Shown here: in pieces, positions 8,308-15,581 of the stretch | Layout of the letters: each line of letters opens with the position of its first letter | Numbering within the stretch: position 1 is the stretch's first letter | Origin: JALYXS01 sp051003795 | GTDB lineage: Bacteria; Acidobacteriota; Terriglobia; Bryobacterales; Bryobacteraceae | Direction of reading: 5' to 3' | Length of the DNA stretch: 27,102 nt | NCBI GenBank assembly: GCA_051003795.1 | Contig: JBPCKZ010000185.1 | Coordinates: forward strand, 1-27,102 | Translations under genes and position numbers: made by a program | The notes under the pieces: model-generated | Seen by the model: the letters and a program-made list of their open reading frames with translations, nothing else | The model's database searches: none | Told to the model about the DNA's origin: nothing

Positions 8308-8328
8308 AATTCAGGGTTGAAATTCAGG
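8305..8328. repeat. 11-bp direct repeat across the flgL/isomerase convergent stops
   Basis: TGAAATTCAGG occurs at 8305-8315 and again at 8318-8328, with a 2-base spacer. The plus-strand flgL stop lies in the first copy and the minus-strand isomerase stop lies in the second. The gap between the two genes is only 16 bases and no hairpin terminator is visible. The repeat may be a small local duplication. Confidence 0.6.
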
Positions 8329-9319
8329 CCACCGGCACGTATTGCCTCAAGTACCGGTGCGCCATGCGGAACCCGGTCTTGAAATCGTCGCTGAAATCGG
8401 CGCCTCGGTTGGGGGAGCCGTAGAGCGGATCTTCGTGCTCTATGTTCATCGCGCCCGCAAAACGCGCGTCCATCAACACGCTAAAAAACGCGGCCCAATC
8501 GATAGACCCCAATCCCGGCAAACGGTAACGCCACCATCTCGCGCCATCAACCGGATTGATCCCGCCTTTTCGCAGAATGGGCCAGCGGATCTCGGTATCT
8601 TTCAAATGCACGTCGTGGATCCGGTCCACGTAGTCGCGCGTGACCTGAATCGGATCCATCATCTGCCAGACGAAATGCGAGGGATCGATCTGCAATCCCA
8701 CATACGGCGAGTTCCCGAAAGCTTTGAATAGCGCGTCGTATCCTACGGGGCTGGTCGCGACGTTCGGGCCCATCGGGTACGGCTCCCACAAGATGCGAAC
8801 GCGGTTTTTTTCGCAGACCGGAAAATACTTTTCGGTGTACACGCGAACAACCTCGTCCACCTGTTCCGCCAACGGTCTTCCCGGAATGCTTCCCGAAGCC
8901 GATTGCACGAAAGGGACGCCCAGCTTGCCGGCCGTTTCGATCACCTTCACAAAGTACGCGTTGTCCCGCGCGCGAATGGCGGGATCGGGTGCAATGTGGT
9001 TCTGCGTGCACCCCAGCACCGACGCGTAAAGCCCGGCCTGCCGGATGTCCGCTTTGATCTTCTCGATTTGCTCGTCCGTGAGCAGGGTGGGATCGAGCGT
9101 GCTCTTGGGACGCGCCGCCAAGGCCAAGCTGCCGAACCCTTCTTCCTTCGCGAACGCTAAGTTCGCCTCCGAATAGTTCCCGAGCACGCCGAGCTTGGGC
9201 TTCCATTCCCGAGGCTCGGGACGCGCGACCTGAGCGGAAGCGGGAGCGGCCAACGCGGCCGCGGCCAGGATGTCGCGCCGGGTCCAGGTCACGGTGGGAA
9301 TGTTAGCATAACCCGCCAT
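8324..9319 (-). CDS. Tat-exported sugar phosphate isomerase/epimerase-like TIM-barrel protein
   Basis: This 331-residue protein of the xylose-isomerase-like/AP-endonuclease-2 TIM-barrel superfamily probably binds a divalent metal and isomerises or epimerises a sugar or polyol. The N-terminus has a twin-arginine signal (TRRDILAAAALAAPASAQ), so the mature enzyme should be periplasmic. The barrel covers about 40-325, with metal-site strands RILWEPYP, GLQIDPSHF, IHDVHLKDTE and AMNIEHED supplying Glu, Asp, His and Glu. Related Tat-exported proteins are common in acidobacteria and planctomycetes, and their substrates are mostly unknown. An ATG at 9319 is used; a GTG nine codons in (VTWTRRD) would shorten the signal but keep the RR motif. 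No operon partner. Confidence 0.8.
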   Translation of the reverse strand: MAGYANIPTVTWTRRDILAAAALAAPASAQVARPEPREWKPKLGVLGNYSEANLAFAKEEGFGSLALAARPKSTLDPTLLTDEQIEKIKADIRQAGLYASVLGCTQNHIAPDPAIRARDNAYFVKVIETAGKLGVPFVQSASGSIPGRPLAEQVDEVVRVYTEKYFPVCEKNRVRILWEPYPMGPNVATSPVGYDALFKAFGNSPYVGLQIDPSHFVWQMMDPIQVTRDYVDRIHDVHLKDTEIRWPILRKGGINPVDGARWWRYRLPGLGSIDWAAFFSVLMDARFAGAMNIEHEDPLYGSPNRGADFSDDFKTGFRMAHRYLRQYVPVA

Positions 9320-9330
9320 TTACAACAAAA

Positions 9331-10014
9331 TCATGTGCCGCGCCGGTTTCCATAGAGATCGACGTGCAGTCTCGGACCATAGCGAAACTGCCGTTGTTTG
9401 CAGATTTCCGCCAGCCACAAGCTCCGCTCGTGGAGCACCGCCGGGTCCACGCCTTCCGGCATCAGAATCGTTTTGTGCGGGGCGGCGCCGAGTTGGGCCG
9501 CGATTTCAGCCGCTTCCCCAACGTCATCGGGATTCGCGATAACAAATTTCAGTTGGTATTCGAAGCTTGCGATCAACCGGCGAAGCACTTCGAACTGGAG
9601 GCGCAATCGGTCGTGCTGCATTTGGAAGCGGCCCGGCGGCGTCGAATTCGCCAGCTTTGGGCTGATGCTCATCAAATCGCAAGCGACGTCCGCAAACACG
9701 GTGCCCGCGGTCTCGATGGTCACGTGCATGCCCCGGTCCCGGAGGCGTCGCGTGAGATCCGCGATTCCGGGAGCGATCATCGGTTCACCGCCCGTGACCA
9801 CCGCGTAGCGCGCGGCAAAATCCGCCTGGAATCGGGAAACGCTTTCGACGATCGCGTCGACCGGCATCTCTTCTCCTTCCGGGTTCCAGGATGCGTAGGG
9901 CGTATCGCACCAAACACAGCGCAAGTTGCAGCCGCTGGCGCGCACGAACACCGAGGGCACGCCCGCAAGCGAACCCTCGCCTTGGATCGAGTAGAAGATT
10001 TCGGAAATTTTCAC
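9331..10014 (-). CDS. queE: 7-carboxy-7-deazaguanine synthase QueE (radical SAM)
   Basis: QueE contracts 6-carboxy-tetrahydropterin to 7-carboxy-7-deazaguanine in the queuosine/preQ0 pathway. The protein is 227 residues with the GTG start chosen here. It opens with KISEIFYSIQGEGSLAGVPS, typical of QueE. The cluster motif is CX3CX2C (Cys29, Cys33, Cys36; CNLRCVWC), followed by DTPYAS. A Gly-rich SAM-binding segment, VVTGGEPM, is present. The frame stays open about 28 codons further upstream (to 10098), but that part is arginine-rich, unlike the family, and overlaps queC. The GTG shares GTGA with the queC stop at 10011-10014, a classic coupled start. Confidence 0.9.
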   Translation of the reverse strand: MKISEIFYSIQGEGSLAGVPSVFVRASGCNLRCVWCDTPYASWNPEGEEMPVDAIVESVSRFQADFAARYAVVTGGEPMIAPGIADLTRRLRDRGMHVTIETAGTVFADVACDLMSISPKLANSTPPGRFQMQHDRLRLQFEVLRRLIASFEYQLKFVIANPDDVGEAAEIAAQLGAAPHKTILMPEGVDPAVLHERSLWLAEICKQRQFRYGPRLHVDLYGNRRGT

Positions 10015-10697
10015 GCGCTTCGGCTTATGGCGGGATCGGCCACGCCGGCTTCCTGAAATCCTTTTTGGCGAAGCACGCACGAGTCGCACAGGCCGCACGG
10101 GCGGCCATCCGCGCCGGGATCGTAACAGCTATGGGTCATGCCGAAATCGAGGTTCAGCTCGCACCCGAGTTTCACGATCTGGGCTTTGGTGAGGTGGATC
10201 AACGGAGTGTGAATCCGTAGAGCCGTGCGACCCTCGATGGCGGATTTCGTGGCGAGATTCGCCATCCGCTCGAACGCCGCAATGTACTCCGGACGGCAAT
10301 CCGGATAACCCGAGTAATCGAGCGCATTCACGCCGAGGAAGATGTGCGACGATTCGAGCACCTCCGCCCAGGCGAGCGCGATCGAGAGGAAAACCGTGTT
10401 TCGCGCGGGCACGTAGGTCACGGGAATATCCCGCCCCATGCTTTCCGCCGAGCGCCCTTTGGGGACGTCGATATCGTCCGTAAGGGCCGATTGTCCGAAC
10501 ATGCGTAAATCGATATTGGCGATGCGGTGCTCGACGGCATGCAAGCGATTCGCGATGCGCGCGGCCGCTTGCAGTTCAATGCGATGACGCTGGCCGTAAT
10601 CGAACGAGAGCGCATAACAGGAGTAACCCTCACGGACGGCCAACGCGAGACAAGTGGCCGAATCCAGGCCGCCGCTCAGGAGGCAAACGGCTTTCAT
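10011..10697 (-). CDS. queC: 7-cyano-7-deazaguanine synthase QueC
   Basis: QueC converts 7-carboxy-7-deazaguanine to preQ0 with ATP and ammonia, acting after QueE. This 228-residue protein begins with MKAVCLLSGGLDSATCLALA, in which SGGLDS is the PP-loop ATP site. FDYGQRH and FLGVNALDYSGYPDCRPEY are family signatures. Zinc ligands near the C-terminus are provided by HSCYDPGADGRPCGLCDSC. I chose the ATG at 10697 because the PP-loop normally starts within about 10 residues; an in-frame ATG at 10730 would add 11 residues and overlap the divergent flavoprotein. It is first in a queC-queE pair joined by a 4-base overlap. No queD or queF is visible here. Confidence 0.92.
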   Translation of the reverse strand: MKAVCLLSGGLDSATCLALAVREGYSCYALSFDYGQRHRIELQAAARIANRLHAVEHRIANIDLRMFGQSALTDDIDVPKGRSAESMGRDIPVTYVPARNTVFLSIALAWAEVLESSHIFLGVNALDYSGYPDCRPEYIAAFERMANLATKSAIEGRTALRIHTPLIHLTKAQIVKLGCELNLDFGMTHSCYDPGADGRPCGLCDSCVLRQKGFQEAGVADPAISRSA

Positions 10698-10723
10698 TCC
10701 GTGTGGAACCGTATCAGGGACGA

Positions 10724-11881
10724 ATGTCAAATTATAGGATACAGAGCTACGACGCGATTGTTCTGGGCGCGGGCGCGGCCGGATTGATGTGCGCCATCGA
10801 AGCCGGAAAGTGGGGCCGCCGCGTGGCGGTGCTGGAGCGCGAGGACCGAGCCGGGAAGAAAATCCTGATCTCCGGCGGCGGCCGCTGCAATTTCACGAAT
10901 CGCGTTGTCCGGGCGGACAATTTTCTTTCGGCGAATCCGCACTTCTCGAAATCGGCGCTGGCGCGTTACACGCCGGCCGACTTCATCCAACTCGTCGAAA
11001 AGCATCGAATTCCCTACCACGAGAAAACGCTAGGCCAGCTTTTCTGCGACAGATCTTCGCGCGACATCATGAACATGCTGGAGGAGGAGTGCCGGGCCGT
11101 CCGCGTTGACATTGTCCTAAACGCCCGCATTCAGGAGATCCGGCGGACAACCGAATTCGCGATTATTGCGGGGGACGCCGAGTTCCGCGCGCCCGCGCTC
11201 GCGGTCGCCACGGGCGGCCTCTCGATTCCGAAAATGGGCGCGACGGGATTCGGCTATGAAGTCGCCCGGCAGTTCGGACACGGAATTGTGGAGTGCCGCC
11301 CGGCATTGGCGCCGCTTACGCTCGGCGCGGCCGATTTGCGCGCCTACGGCGATCTCGCGGGAGTGTCGATGGAAGTGGAGGCCAGGTTCGGGTCGCGGAA
11401 ATTTCACGAAAAGATGCTGGTGACCCATCGGGGATTGAGCGGCCCGGCAATTCTGCAGATTTCATCGTATTGGGCGCCGCCCCAGCCGATCTCGATCGAC
11501 CTCGCGCCAGGGTGGGAGCCGGAGAGCCGGCCCGACTTGCTCGCGCTCAAGTCCGCCATGCGCGAGCGCCTTCCGAAGCGCTTTGCCGACCGATGGCTGG
11601 AATTGCACACTCCCGTGAAGCGGACCGGCCGCATGATCGAAGAAATCGAACGGCAATTACACGATTGGAAAATCCTGCCCGCGGGCACGGAAGGCTACGA
11701 GAAGGCGGAAGTCACGGCGGGAGGCGTCGATACCCGCGAGCTTTCTTCGAAAACCATGGAAAGCCGGCGCCAGTCCGGGCTATTTTTCATCGGCGAGGTG
11801 GTGGACGTCACGGGGCACTTGGGGGGATTCAATTTTCAATGGGCCTGGGCCTCGGGATTTTGCGCGGGGCAAGCGGTCTAG
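10724..11881 (+). CDS. HI0933/YhiN (BaiN-like) family FAD-dependent oxidoreductase
   Basis: This 385-residue flavoprotein of unknown physiological substrate belongs to the HI0933/YhiN family, which includes BaiN. The N-terminal Rossmann FAD site is YDAIVLGAGAAGLMCAIEAG, followed by the family signature GKKILISGGGRCNFTN. Later conserved segments are TLGQLFCDRSSRDI, VATGGLSIPKMGATG, LVTHRGLSGPAIL, and near the end TAGGVDTRELSSKTMESR and FIGEVVDVTGHLGGFNFQWA, the second FAD-contact region. Length is typical. The ATG at 10724 is preceded by AGGGA with suitable spacing; an in-frame GTG at 10703 is less likely. It diverges from queC with 26 bases between starts. Confidence 0.9.
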   Translation: MSNYRIQSYDAIVLGAGAAGLMCAIEAGKWGRRVAVLEREDRAGKKILISGGGRCNFTNRVVRADNFLSANPHFSKSALARYTPADFIQLVEKHRIPYHEKTLGQLFCDRSSRDIMNMLEEECRAVRVDIVLNARIQEIRRTTEFAIIAGDAEFRAPALAVATGGLSIPKMGATGFGYEVARQFGHGIVECRPALAPLTLGAADLRAYGDLAGVSMEVEARFGSRKFHEKMLVTHRGLSGPAILQISSYWAPPQPISIDLAPGWEPESRPDLLALKSAMRERLPKRFADRWLELHTPVKRTGRMIEEIERQLHDWKILPAGTEGYEKAEVTAGGVDTRELSSKTMESRRQSGLFFIGEVVDVTGHLGGFNFQWAWASGFCAGQAV

Positions 11882-11892
11882 CGGCCTCGAGG

Positions 11893-12726
11893 TCACTGCC
11901 AGTTCGGGAACGGGCTCGTCTTCGCCTGCCGCGAATCGCTGATCAGATCGGGAACCCGCTTTCGCCGCCGCAGGAGGTGTTCGAGCACCTTTTCCAACTC
12001 CTCTTCATCGCCTTCCAGCCACTCGGGCGGTATCCGCCGTGTGGCTTGATCGATCACCTGCTCCGGGAAGTGAATCACTCGTTCGAGCCACGGCTCGAAA
12101 TCGCTCAGCGATCGCACCGGATGGTAGACCATCTTCCGCGAATAGAGGCCCTGGACCGGCGAGTCGGCGAATGTCCAGTGCGGGCCATTGAACGCGAAAC
12201 CGTGATCGATCATCAGCGCCACAAACCCCAACTTACGAGGGGACGCACCCGTTTCGGGGAGCCAATTCTTTAGCTGCGCGCGAAAGAAGATCGACTGGCG
12301 CCCATCCGCGTTTCCGGCCCATTTGTCGAAAACCAGCGCGCCGAGAAACTCCCCCAGATTATTTACCTGGGCCAACAGGGAGTCGGGAACAAAATCGTAA
12401 ATCGCCATCGTCGAGGGGTCGCCCGGATGCCGCGATCCGAAATGCCATCCCGGCTCCACGGCGATGTGTCGGGTTCCCAGTTGCATGTAGACCTCTGGAT
12501 TCCCGGCGAGGAACTCCGGCGTGACACGAATCAGCGCGGTTTGAGGGGTCGAAATTTGAAGGTATTGCAAGATCACCGACGCAATCAGCTCATTCACCAG
12601 AATGCGCCGGTGCTGCGGATTACCCTGGAATTTGACGACGTAGAAATGGCCATCGTCGGCTTCGAGCAGATGGGATTGCGCGCCTCCGCGCATCTTGCGT
12701 AGGTGCCGGCGGGCGGTGAGCGGCAT
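11893..12726 (-). CDS. HipA-like kinase domain protein (orphan)
   Basis: This 277-residue protein resembles the HipA_2-type family, a short relative of the HipA serine/threonine kinase fold. Visible kinase-like elements are MRGGAQSHLLEADDG (glycine-rich strand, 12-26), the putative ATP-binding Lys in FYVVKFQGNP (Lys32), the catalytic-loop-like segment FDKWAGNADGRQ (133-144) and a metal-binding-like MIDHGFAFNG. There is no HipB-type partner: the divergent small gene lacks an obvious DNA-binding motif. Activity and target are unknown; relatives are frequent as stand-alone genes in acidobacteria. The ATG at 12726 lacks a clear ribosome-binding site, and Met12 is an alternative start. It is convergent with the flavoprotein, separated by 11 bases. 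Confidence 0.7.
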   Translation of the reverse strand: MPLTARRHLRKMRGGAQSHLLEADDGHFYVVKFQGNPQHRRILVNELIASVILQYLQISTPQTALIRVTPEFLAGNPEVYMQLGTRHIAVEPGWHFGSRHPGDPSTMAIYDFVPDSLLAQVNNLGEFLGALVFDKWAGNADGRQSIFFRAQLKNWLPETGASPRKLGFVALMIDHGFAFNGPHWTFADSPVQGLYSRKMVYHPVRSLSDFEPWLERVIHFPEQVIDQATRRIPPEWLEGDEEELEKVLEHLLRRRKRVPDLISDSRQAKTSPFPNWQ

Positions 12727-12738
12727 TGGCGATGAAGT

Positions 12739-12748
12739 ACTCTAGAGT
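12739..12748. promoter_or_regulatory. 10-bp perfect palindrome in a 50-bp divergent gap
   Basis: ACTCTAGAGT is a perfect palindrome. It lies between the divergent starts of the HipA-like kinase (12726) and the small protein (12777), so a bound regulator could affect both. A palindrome of this size can occur by chance, and no -35/-10 pair is convincing here. Confidence 0.3.
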
Positions 12749-12776
12749 TTTAGCACATCAAAGGAGAACGGCAATC

Positions 12777-13007
12777 ATGGCGCAGACGGCGGAGGAAGCG
12801 GCAGCCGCGACATCGGAGCCGCCCAAGGAAGCGGGGCGGAACAAGGACGAAGTGGCTCTTGAAATGATGAAATTTATCGCCGTCACGACGGGCTATGGCA
12901 AGGGATCGACCACCGGAACCGGCTTCCAAGGGAAGCCGACGAAGGCGTCCGAAGAGTATGCGGAAGCCCTGATTCAGTTATTCCAGCGATGCCGGTCGCT
13001 TCTGTAG
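12777..13007 (+). CDS. Small hypothetical protein (76 aa)
   Basis: I do not recognise this protein. The ATG at 12777 is preceded by AAGGAGA (12761-12767) at good spacing, which settles the start over an upstream ATG at 12726. Residues 1-22 are Ala/Glu/Pro-rich and probably disordered. Residues 23-76 look folded: NKDEVALEMMKFIAVTTGYG, a Gly/Lys/Thr-rich loop (GKGSTTGTGFQGKPT), then a helix SEEYAEALIQLFQRCRSLL. There is no signal peptide, membrane segment or cysteine pair. The good ribosome-binding site and codon use support a real gene. It diverges from the HipA-like kinase, but I see no evidence of a toxin-antitoxin relation. Confidence 0.65.
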   Translation: MAQTAEEAAAATSEPPKEAGRNKDEVALEMMKFIAVTTGYGKGSTTGTGFQGKPTKASEEYAEALIQLFQRCRSLL

Positions 13008-13016
13008 GCCGGCATC
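12988..13016. terminator. GC-rich hairpin between two convergent genes
   Basis: GATGCCGG (12988-12995) and CCGGCATC (13009-13016) form a perfect 8-bp stem with a 13-base loop that contains the TAG stop of the small gene. It fills the 16-base gap before the convergent histone-like gene and could stop transcripts from either side. No T-tract follows on either strand, so intrinsic termination would be weak. Confidence 0.4.
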
Positions 13017-13023
13017 CCTCGGA

Positions 13024-13635
13024 TTAACGGCGGGTCTTCTTCGCCGCCGCTTTCTTCGGAGCCGGCTTCTTGGCAGCCTTTTTGGACGAAGCTTTTTTGG
13101 ACGAAGAAGCTTTTTTCGGCAAGGCTTTTTTCGGCAAAGCTTTTTTCGGCAAAGCTTTTTTCGGCAAAGCTTTCTTCACGGCCTTCTTGGGAGCCGCTTT
13201 TTTCGAAGCCGTACTTTTTGCCGCGGTCTTCGGCGCGGCTTTCTTTGCCGATTTCGCGGCCGGAGCCTGCTTGGCGGCCGTCTTCGAACCCGATTTCTTC
13301 GCCGCCTTCTTCACCGGCGATTTCTTGGCCGGTGTTTTCGGAGAGCTCGACGATCGCTCGGTACTGGCGGGCTTCTTGGCCAGCTGCTCCTCCATCGATC
13401 CCGCGCCGCGTTCAAGCGGCTCGTCCATGGGCTTCGGTTGAGCCGTTGGAGGCTCCTTCACATGCCTCGACGGCGGCACGGATTCGTCTTCCTCATCCTC
13501 GTCTTCCTCGTCCTCGTCGCTGAAATCGTCGAGTTTGGAACCGCCTTCGGCACTCTCGTCGTCGTAGTCCCGAAAATCTTCCATTTCTTCCTCGTCTTTT
13601 TCTTCCTTGGGGGCGAGAAGCAGATCCTCAAACAT
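13024..13635 (-). CDS. Histone H1-like protein: acidic N-terminus, Lys/Ala-rich tail
   Basis: This 203-residue protein of strongly divided charge begins MFEDLLLAPKEEKDEEEMED and is highly acidic to about residue 55 (DEDEEDEDEEDE). It then becomes a basic Lys/Ala/Pro/Ser tail to the end, with PAKK, AAKK and four consecutive KKALP units. The tail resembles eukaryotic H1 C-termini and bacterial AlgP/Hc1-like proteins, which bind DNA non-specifically. The acidic half may self-neutralise the tail or recruit partners. The start is set by a perfect AGGAGG 8 bases before the ATG at 13635; the frame extends upstream without support. The whole protein is probably disordered. A nucleoid role is inference. 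Confidence 0.75.
   Translation of the reverse strand: MFEDLLLAPKEEKDEEEMEDFRDYDDESAEGGSKLDDFSDEDEEDEDEEDESVPPSRHVKEPPTAQPKPMDEPLERGAGSMEEQLAKKPASTERSSSSPKTPAKKSPVKKAAKKSGSKTAAKQAPAAKSAKKAAPKTAAKSTASKKAAPKKAVKKALPKKALPKKALPKKALPKKASSSKKASSKKAAKKPAPKKAAAKKTRR
13109..13168. repeat. 15-bp tandem repeat, four units, in the histone-like gene
   Basis: Four units of GCTTTTTTCGGCAA(A/G) lie head to tail at 13109-13123, 13124-13138, 13139-13153 and 13154-13168. They encode the four KKALP pentapeptides and differ at only one base, implying recent in-frame expansion. The six-base T runs (A runs on the coding strand) add slippage potential. A looser repeat (TTTTTTGGACGAA) flanks it at about 13078-13108. 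Confidence 0.9.
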
Positions 13636-13659
13636 TCGACAATCCTCCTGTTTGGCGTG

Positions 13660-13700
13660 GTTGCCAACAATAGAATAACCCGATTTACGGAGTTGGCAAC
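13660..13700 (-). promoter_or_regulatory. Promoter of the histone-like gene bracketed by two GTTGnCAAC palindromes
   Basis: On the plus strand GTTGCCAAC (13660-13668) and GTTGGCAAC (13692-13700) are exact reverse complements, and each is itself a palindrome around one base. Their centres are 32 bp apart, about three helical turns. On the coding (minus) strand TTGCCA (5/6 to TTGACA) lies inside the upstream copy, followed after 16 bases by TATTCT (4/6 to TATAAT). The second copy lies just downstream of the -10, near the expected start. This is the layout of a promoter repressed from paired or looped operators. As RNA it could also form a 9-bp hairpin. Confidence 0.5.
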
Positions 13701-13728
13701 ACAAGAAAAACCGGAGCCGCCAAAAAAT

Positions 13729-15435
13729 TTAACGGTCGAGCGAATTCGAGTGGCCATTCACACGCGCCAGCGTTCCGCTCGATTTCGGAGGCCCGGCCCG
13801 CTTCATTCCGGAGCGGCCGCGCGTGCGGCCGCTCGCTTGACGGCTCGGCTTGGTCGAGGCGCGCGTAACGTGCCGGGACGAATGCCGCGATCGCGAGTGA
13901 ACCCGGGGCGCATCTTCGCCGTCCTGGAAACTCGCCGGAATCACCAGGCGGTCGCCTTCGATCGCCTCGCCGGTGGGCAGCCGGTTTGCCGCCGCGATGC
14001 TGCCCGCCGCGGAATTGAAGCGCTTCGCAATCGCAGCCAACGTCTCGCCGGACTCGACGCGGTGCATGCGCCAGGCTGAGCGCCGGTCCGCGGGAACCGC
14101 TTCAATAGCCGCCGTCAATGCTTCCCCCATTCCCTTGGGAACGCGCACCGAATATCCGCCGGGCGCGACATTGCGCAGCAGGGCGGGATTCAATTGCGCC
14201 AGTTGCGAAATCGGCGTATCGGTCAAATCGCCGATCAGGGCCAGGTTTGTCGGCGCCGTAACCTCGATGGTGTCGTACTCGATGGGCGGCTCCGGCGTAA
14301 GGTTGTCCAGGCCATATTCGGCGGCGTTCTTGGTCATGATCGTCATCGCCAGGATAATCGGGACATAGCTGGTGGTTTCAGCCGGAAGAGCGCGACGGTT
14401 GCGCAGTTCCCAGAAATCGGCGTAACCGGTGCGTTCGATGGCCTTTTCGACGTTGCCGGGGCCGCAGTTATAAGCCGCAATCGCCAGGTACCAATCGCCG
14501 AAATGGTTGTAAAGATCGTGCAGATGCCGGGCGGCGGCGCGCGTCGCCTTCTCGGGATCCAGCCGGTCGTCCGCGAAAGGCGTCTGCTTCAGGCCATACT
14601 CATTTCCGCGCCAACGCATGAACTGCCACATGCCTGTCGCCGCCATGCGCGAGACGGCGCGCGGCATGAATCCGGATTCCGCTTGCGCCAGATGAATCAA
14701 CTCTTGCGGAACCCCCTCTTCTTCCAGAACACGCCGGATCATGGGGCGGTATTTTCCCGCGCGTTCGAGACCCACGATCATCGTCCGCCGCCCCCGGCCC
14801 GAGAAGTAATTGATGAAACCGAGAACGGTGTCGTTCACCGCGAGCGGCAGTTGCGATGCGGTGGCGCTCGCTTCATCGCTGACCTTGTGCTTAAGTTTGG
14901 GATCGACCGGGAACGTCAACTGCAGGATGTCTTCAAGCGGGGCTTTCTCGAACCGCGGCTGGTCCTCCTGAGCGGAAGCGCCGAGACCCGCCAGATCGTA
15001 GCGGTGAATGGCATCGACCATCTCCTCAAGCTTGGCTTCATAGAGCTGCCGGTCGGTCGGGTTGTCCGACGCCCTGAGCATCAGGTCCACGGCGGCATCG
15101 AAAGCCGATCGCGCGGCATCCGAATCTTTTAATTTATACGCCTTCCGGCCGTCTCGGAATCGCTGCTCGGATTCTTGCACCAAAAGATCCGAGCTGGTGG
15201 GCTGGAAGGAACTATCCGGTTGCTGTCCGTGTTTCGCAATCTCGTTGATGTACGATCCGCGCTCATTCTCCGTAATGTCGGGTGCGATCCCCATCGTGGA
15301 TAAAGTCGCCGCGGCAGTCGCCGGCGGCATTAAAGATATTTGGAGATTGGATTGCTGACCGTAAACTAACGAGGAAGGGAGAAGAAGCAGAAAAGATAAA
15401 AAAAACGCAAGCGGCAGGCGTATCGATAAGGCCAT
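13729..15435 (-). CDS. mltD: Membrane-bound lytic murein transglycosylase D-like, with LysM
   Basis: This 568-residue periplasmic enzyme cleaves the MurNAc-GlcNAc bond of peptidoglycan. The N-terminal signal segment RLPLAFFLSFLLLLPSSLVYG has no lipobox Cys, unlike E. coli MltD. A helical region (about 80-200) precedes the SLT/lysozyme-like domain (about 225-375), with HLAQAESGFMPRAVS (catalytic Glu253), GMWQFM and AIAAYNCGPGNVEKAI. One LysM module lies at about 457-500 (HRVESGETLAAIAKRFN). The last 60 residues are Arg/Ser/Lys-rich and basic. The ATG is preceded by AAAGGA. An EF-G-like gene lies upstream on the same strand, but 146 bases with a promoter candidate separate them. Confidence 0.88.
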   Translation of the reverse strand: MALSIRLPLAFFLSFLLLLPSSLVYGQQSNLQISLMPPATAAATLSTMGIAPDITENERGSYINEIAKHGQQPDSSFQPTSSDLLVQESEQRFRDGRKAYKLKDSDAARSAFDAAVDLMLRASDNPTDRQLYEAKLEEMVDAIHRYDLAGLGASAQEDQPRFEKAPLEDILQLTFPVDPKLKHKVSDEASATASQLPLAVNDTVLGFINYFSGRGRRTMIVGLERAGKYRPMIRRVLEEEGVPQELIHLAQAESGFMPRAVSRMAATGMWQFMRWRGNEYGLKQTPFADDRLDPEKATRAAARHLHDLYNHFGDWYLAIAAYNCGPGNVEKAIERTGYADFWELRNRRALPAETTSYVPIILAMTIMTKNAAEYGLDNLTPEPPIEYDTIEVTAPTNLALIGDLTDTPISQLAQLNPALLRNVAPGGYSVRVPKGMGEALTAAIEAVPADRRSAWRMHRVESGETLAAIAKRFNSAAGSIAAANRLPTGEAIEGDRLVIPASFQDGEDAPRVHSRSRHSSRHVTRASTKPSRQASGRTRGRSGMKRAGPPKSSGTLARVNGHSNSLDR

Positions 15436-15510
15436 TAAGAGTCCTTTTATTTAAATTTTCCACGTGCTGCAACGACCGGGCGGACAGCCTCGCCCGCAAG
15501 TAATCCCCCA

Positions 15511-15540
15511 AATGTACCGTAGTGGTAAAACCTTAGTCAA
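15511..15540 (-). promoter_or_regulatory. Candidate promoter of the MltD-like gene
   Basis: Reading the minus strand, TTGACT (15535-15540) and TACATT (15511-15516) are separated by 18 bases, giving 5/6 and 4/6 matches to the sigma-70 consensus. The leader of about 70 bases contains a 6-bp hairpin (CGGGCG at 15477-15482, CGCCCG at 15491-15496) before the ribosome-binding site. Spacing is one base longer than ideal. Confidence 0.35.
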
Positions 15541-15581
15541 TCCGCTGTAACATAATTTGCGTATGAAATTTGGAAGCGGAA

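Noticed and set aside
10015..10098. N-terminal extension of QueE (MRPVRLVRASPKR...)
   Set aside because: It is arginine-rich, lies entirely within queC on the same strand, and precedes the conserved KISEIFYSIQGEG start.
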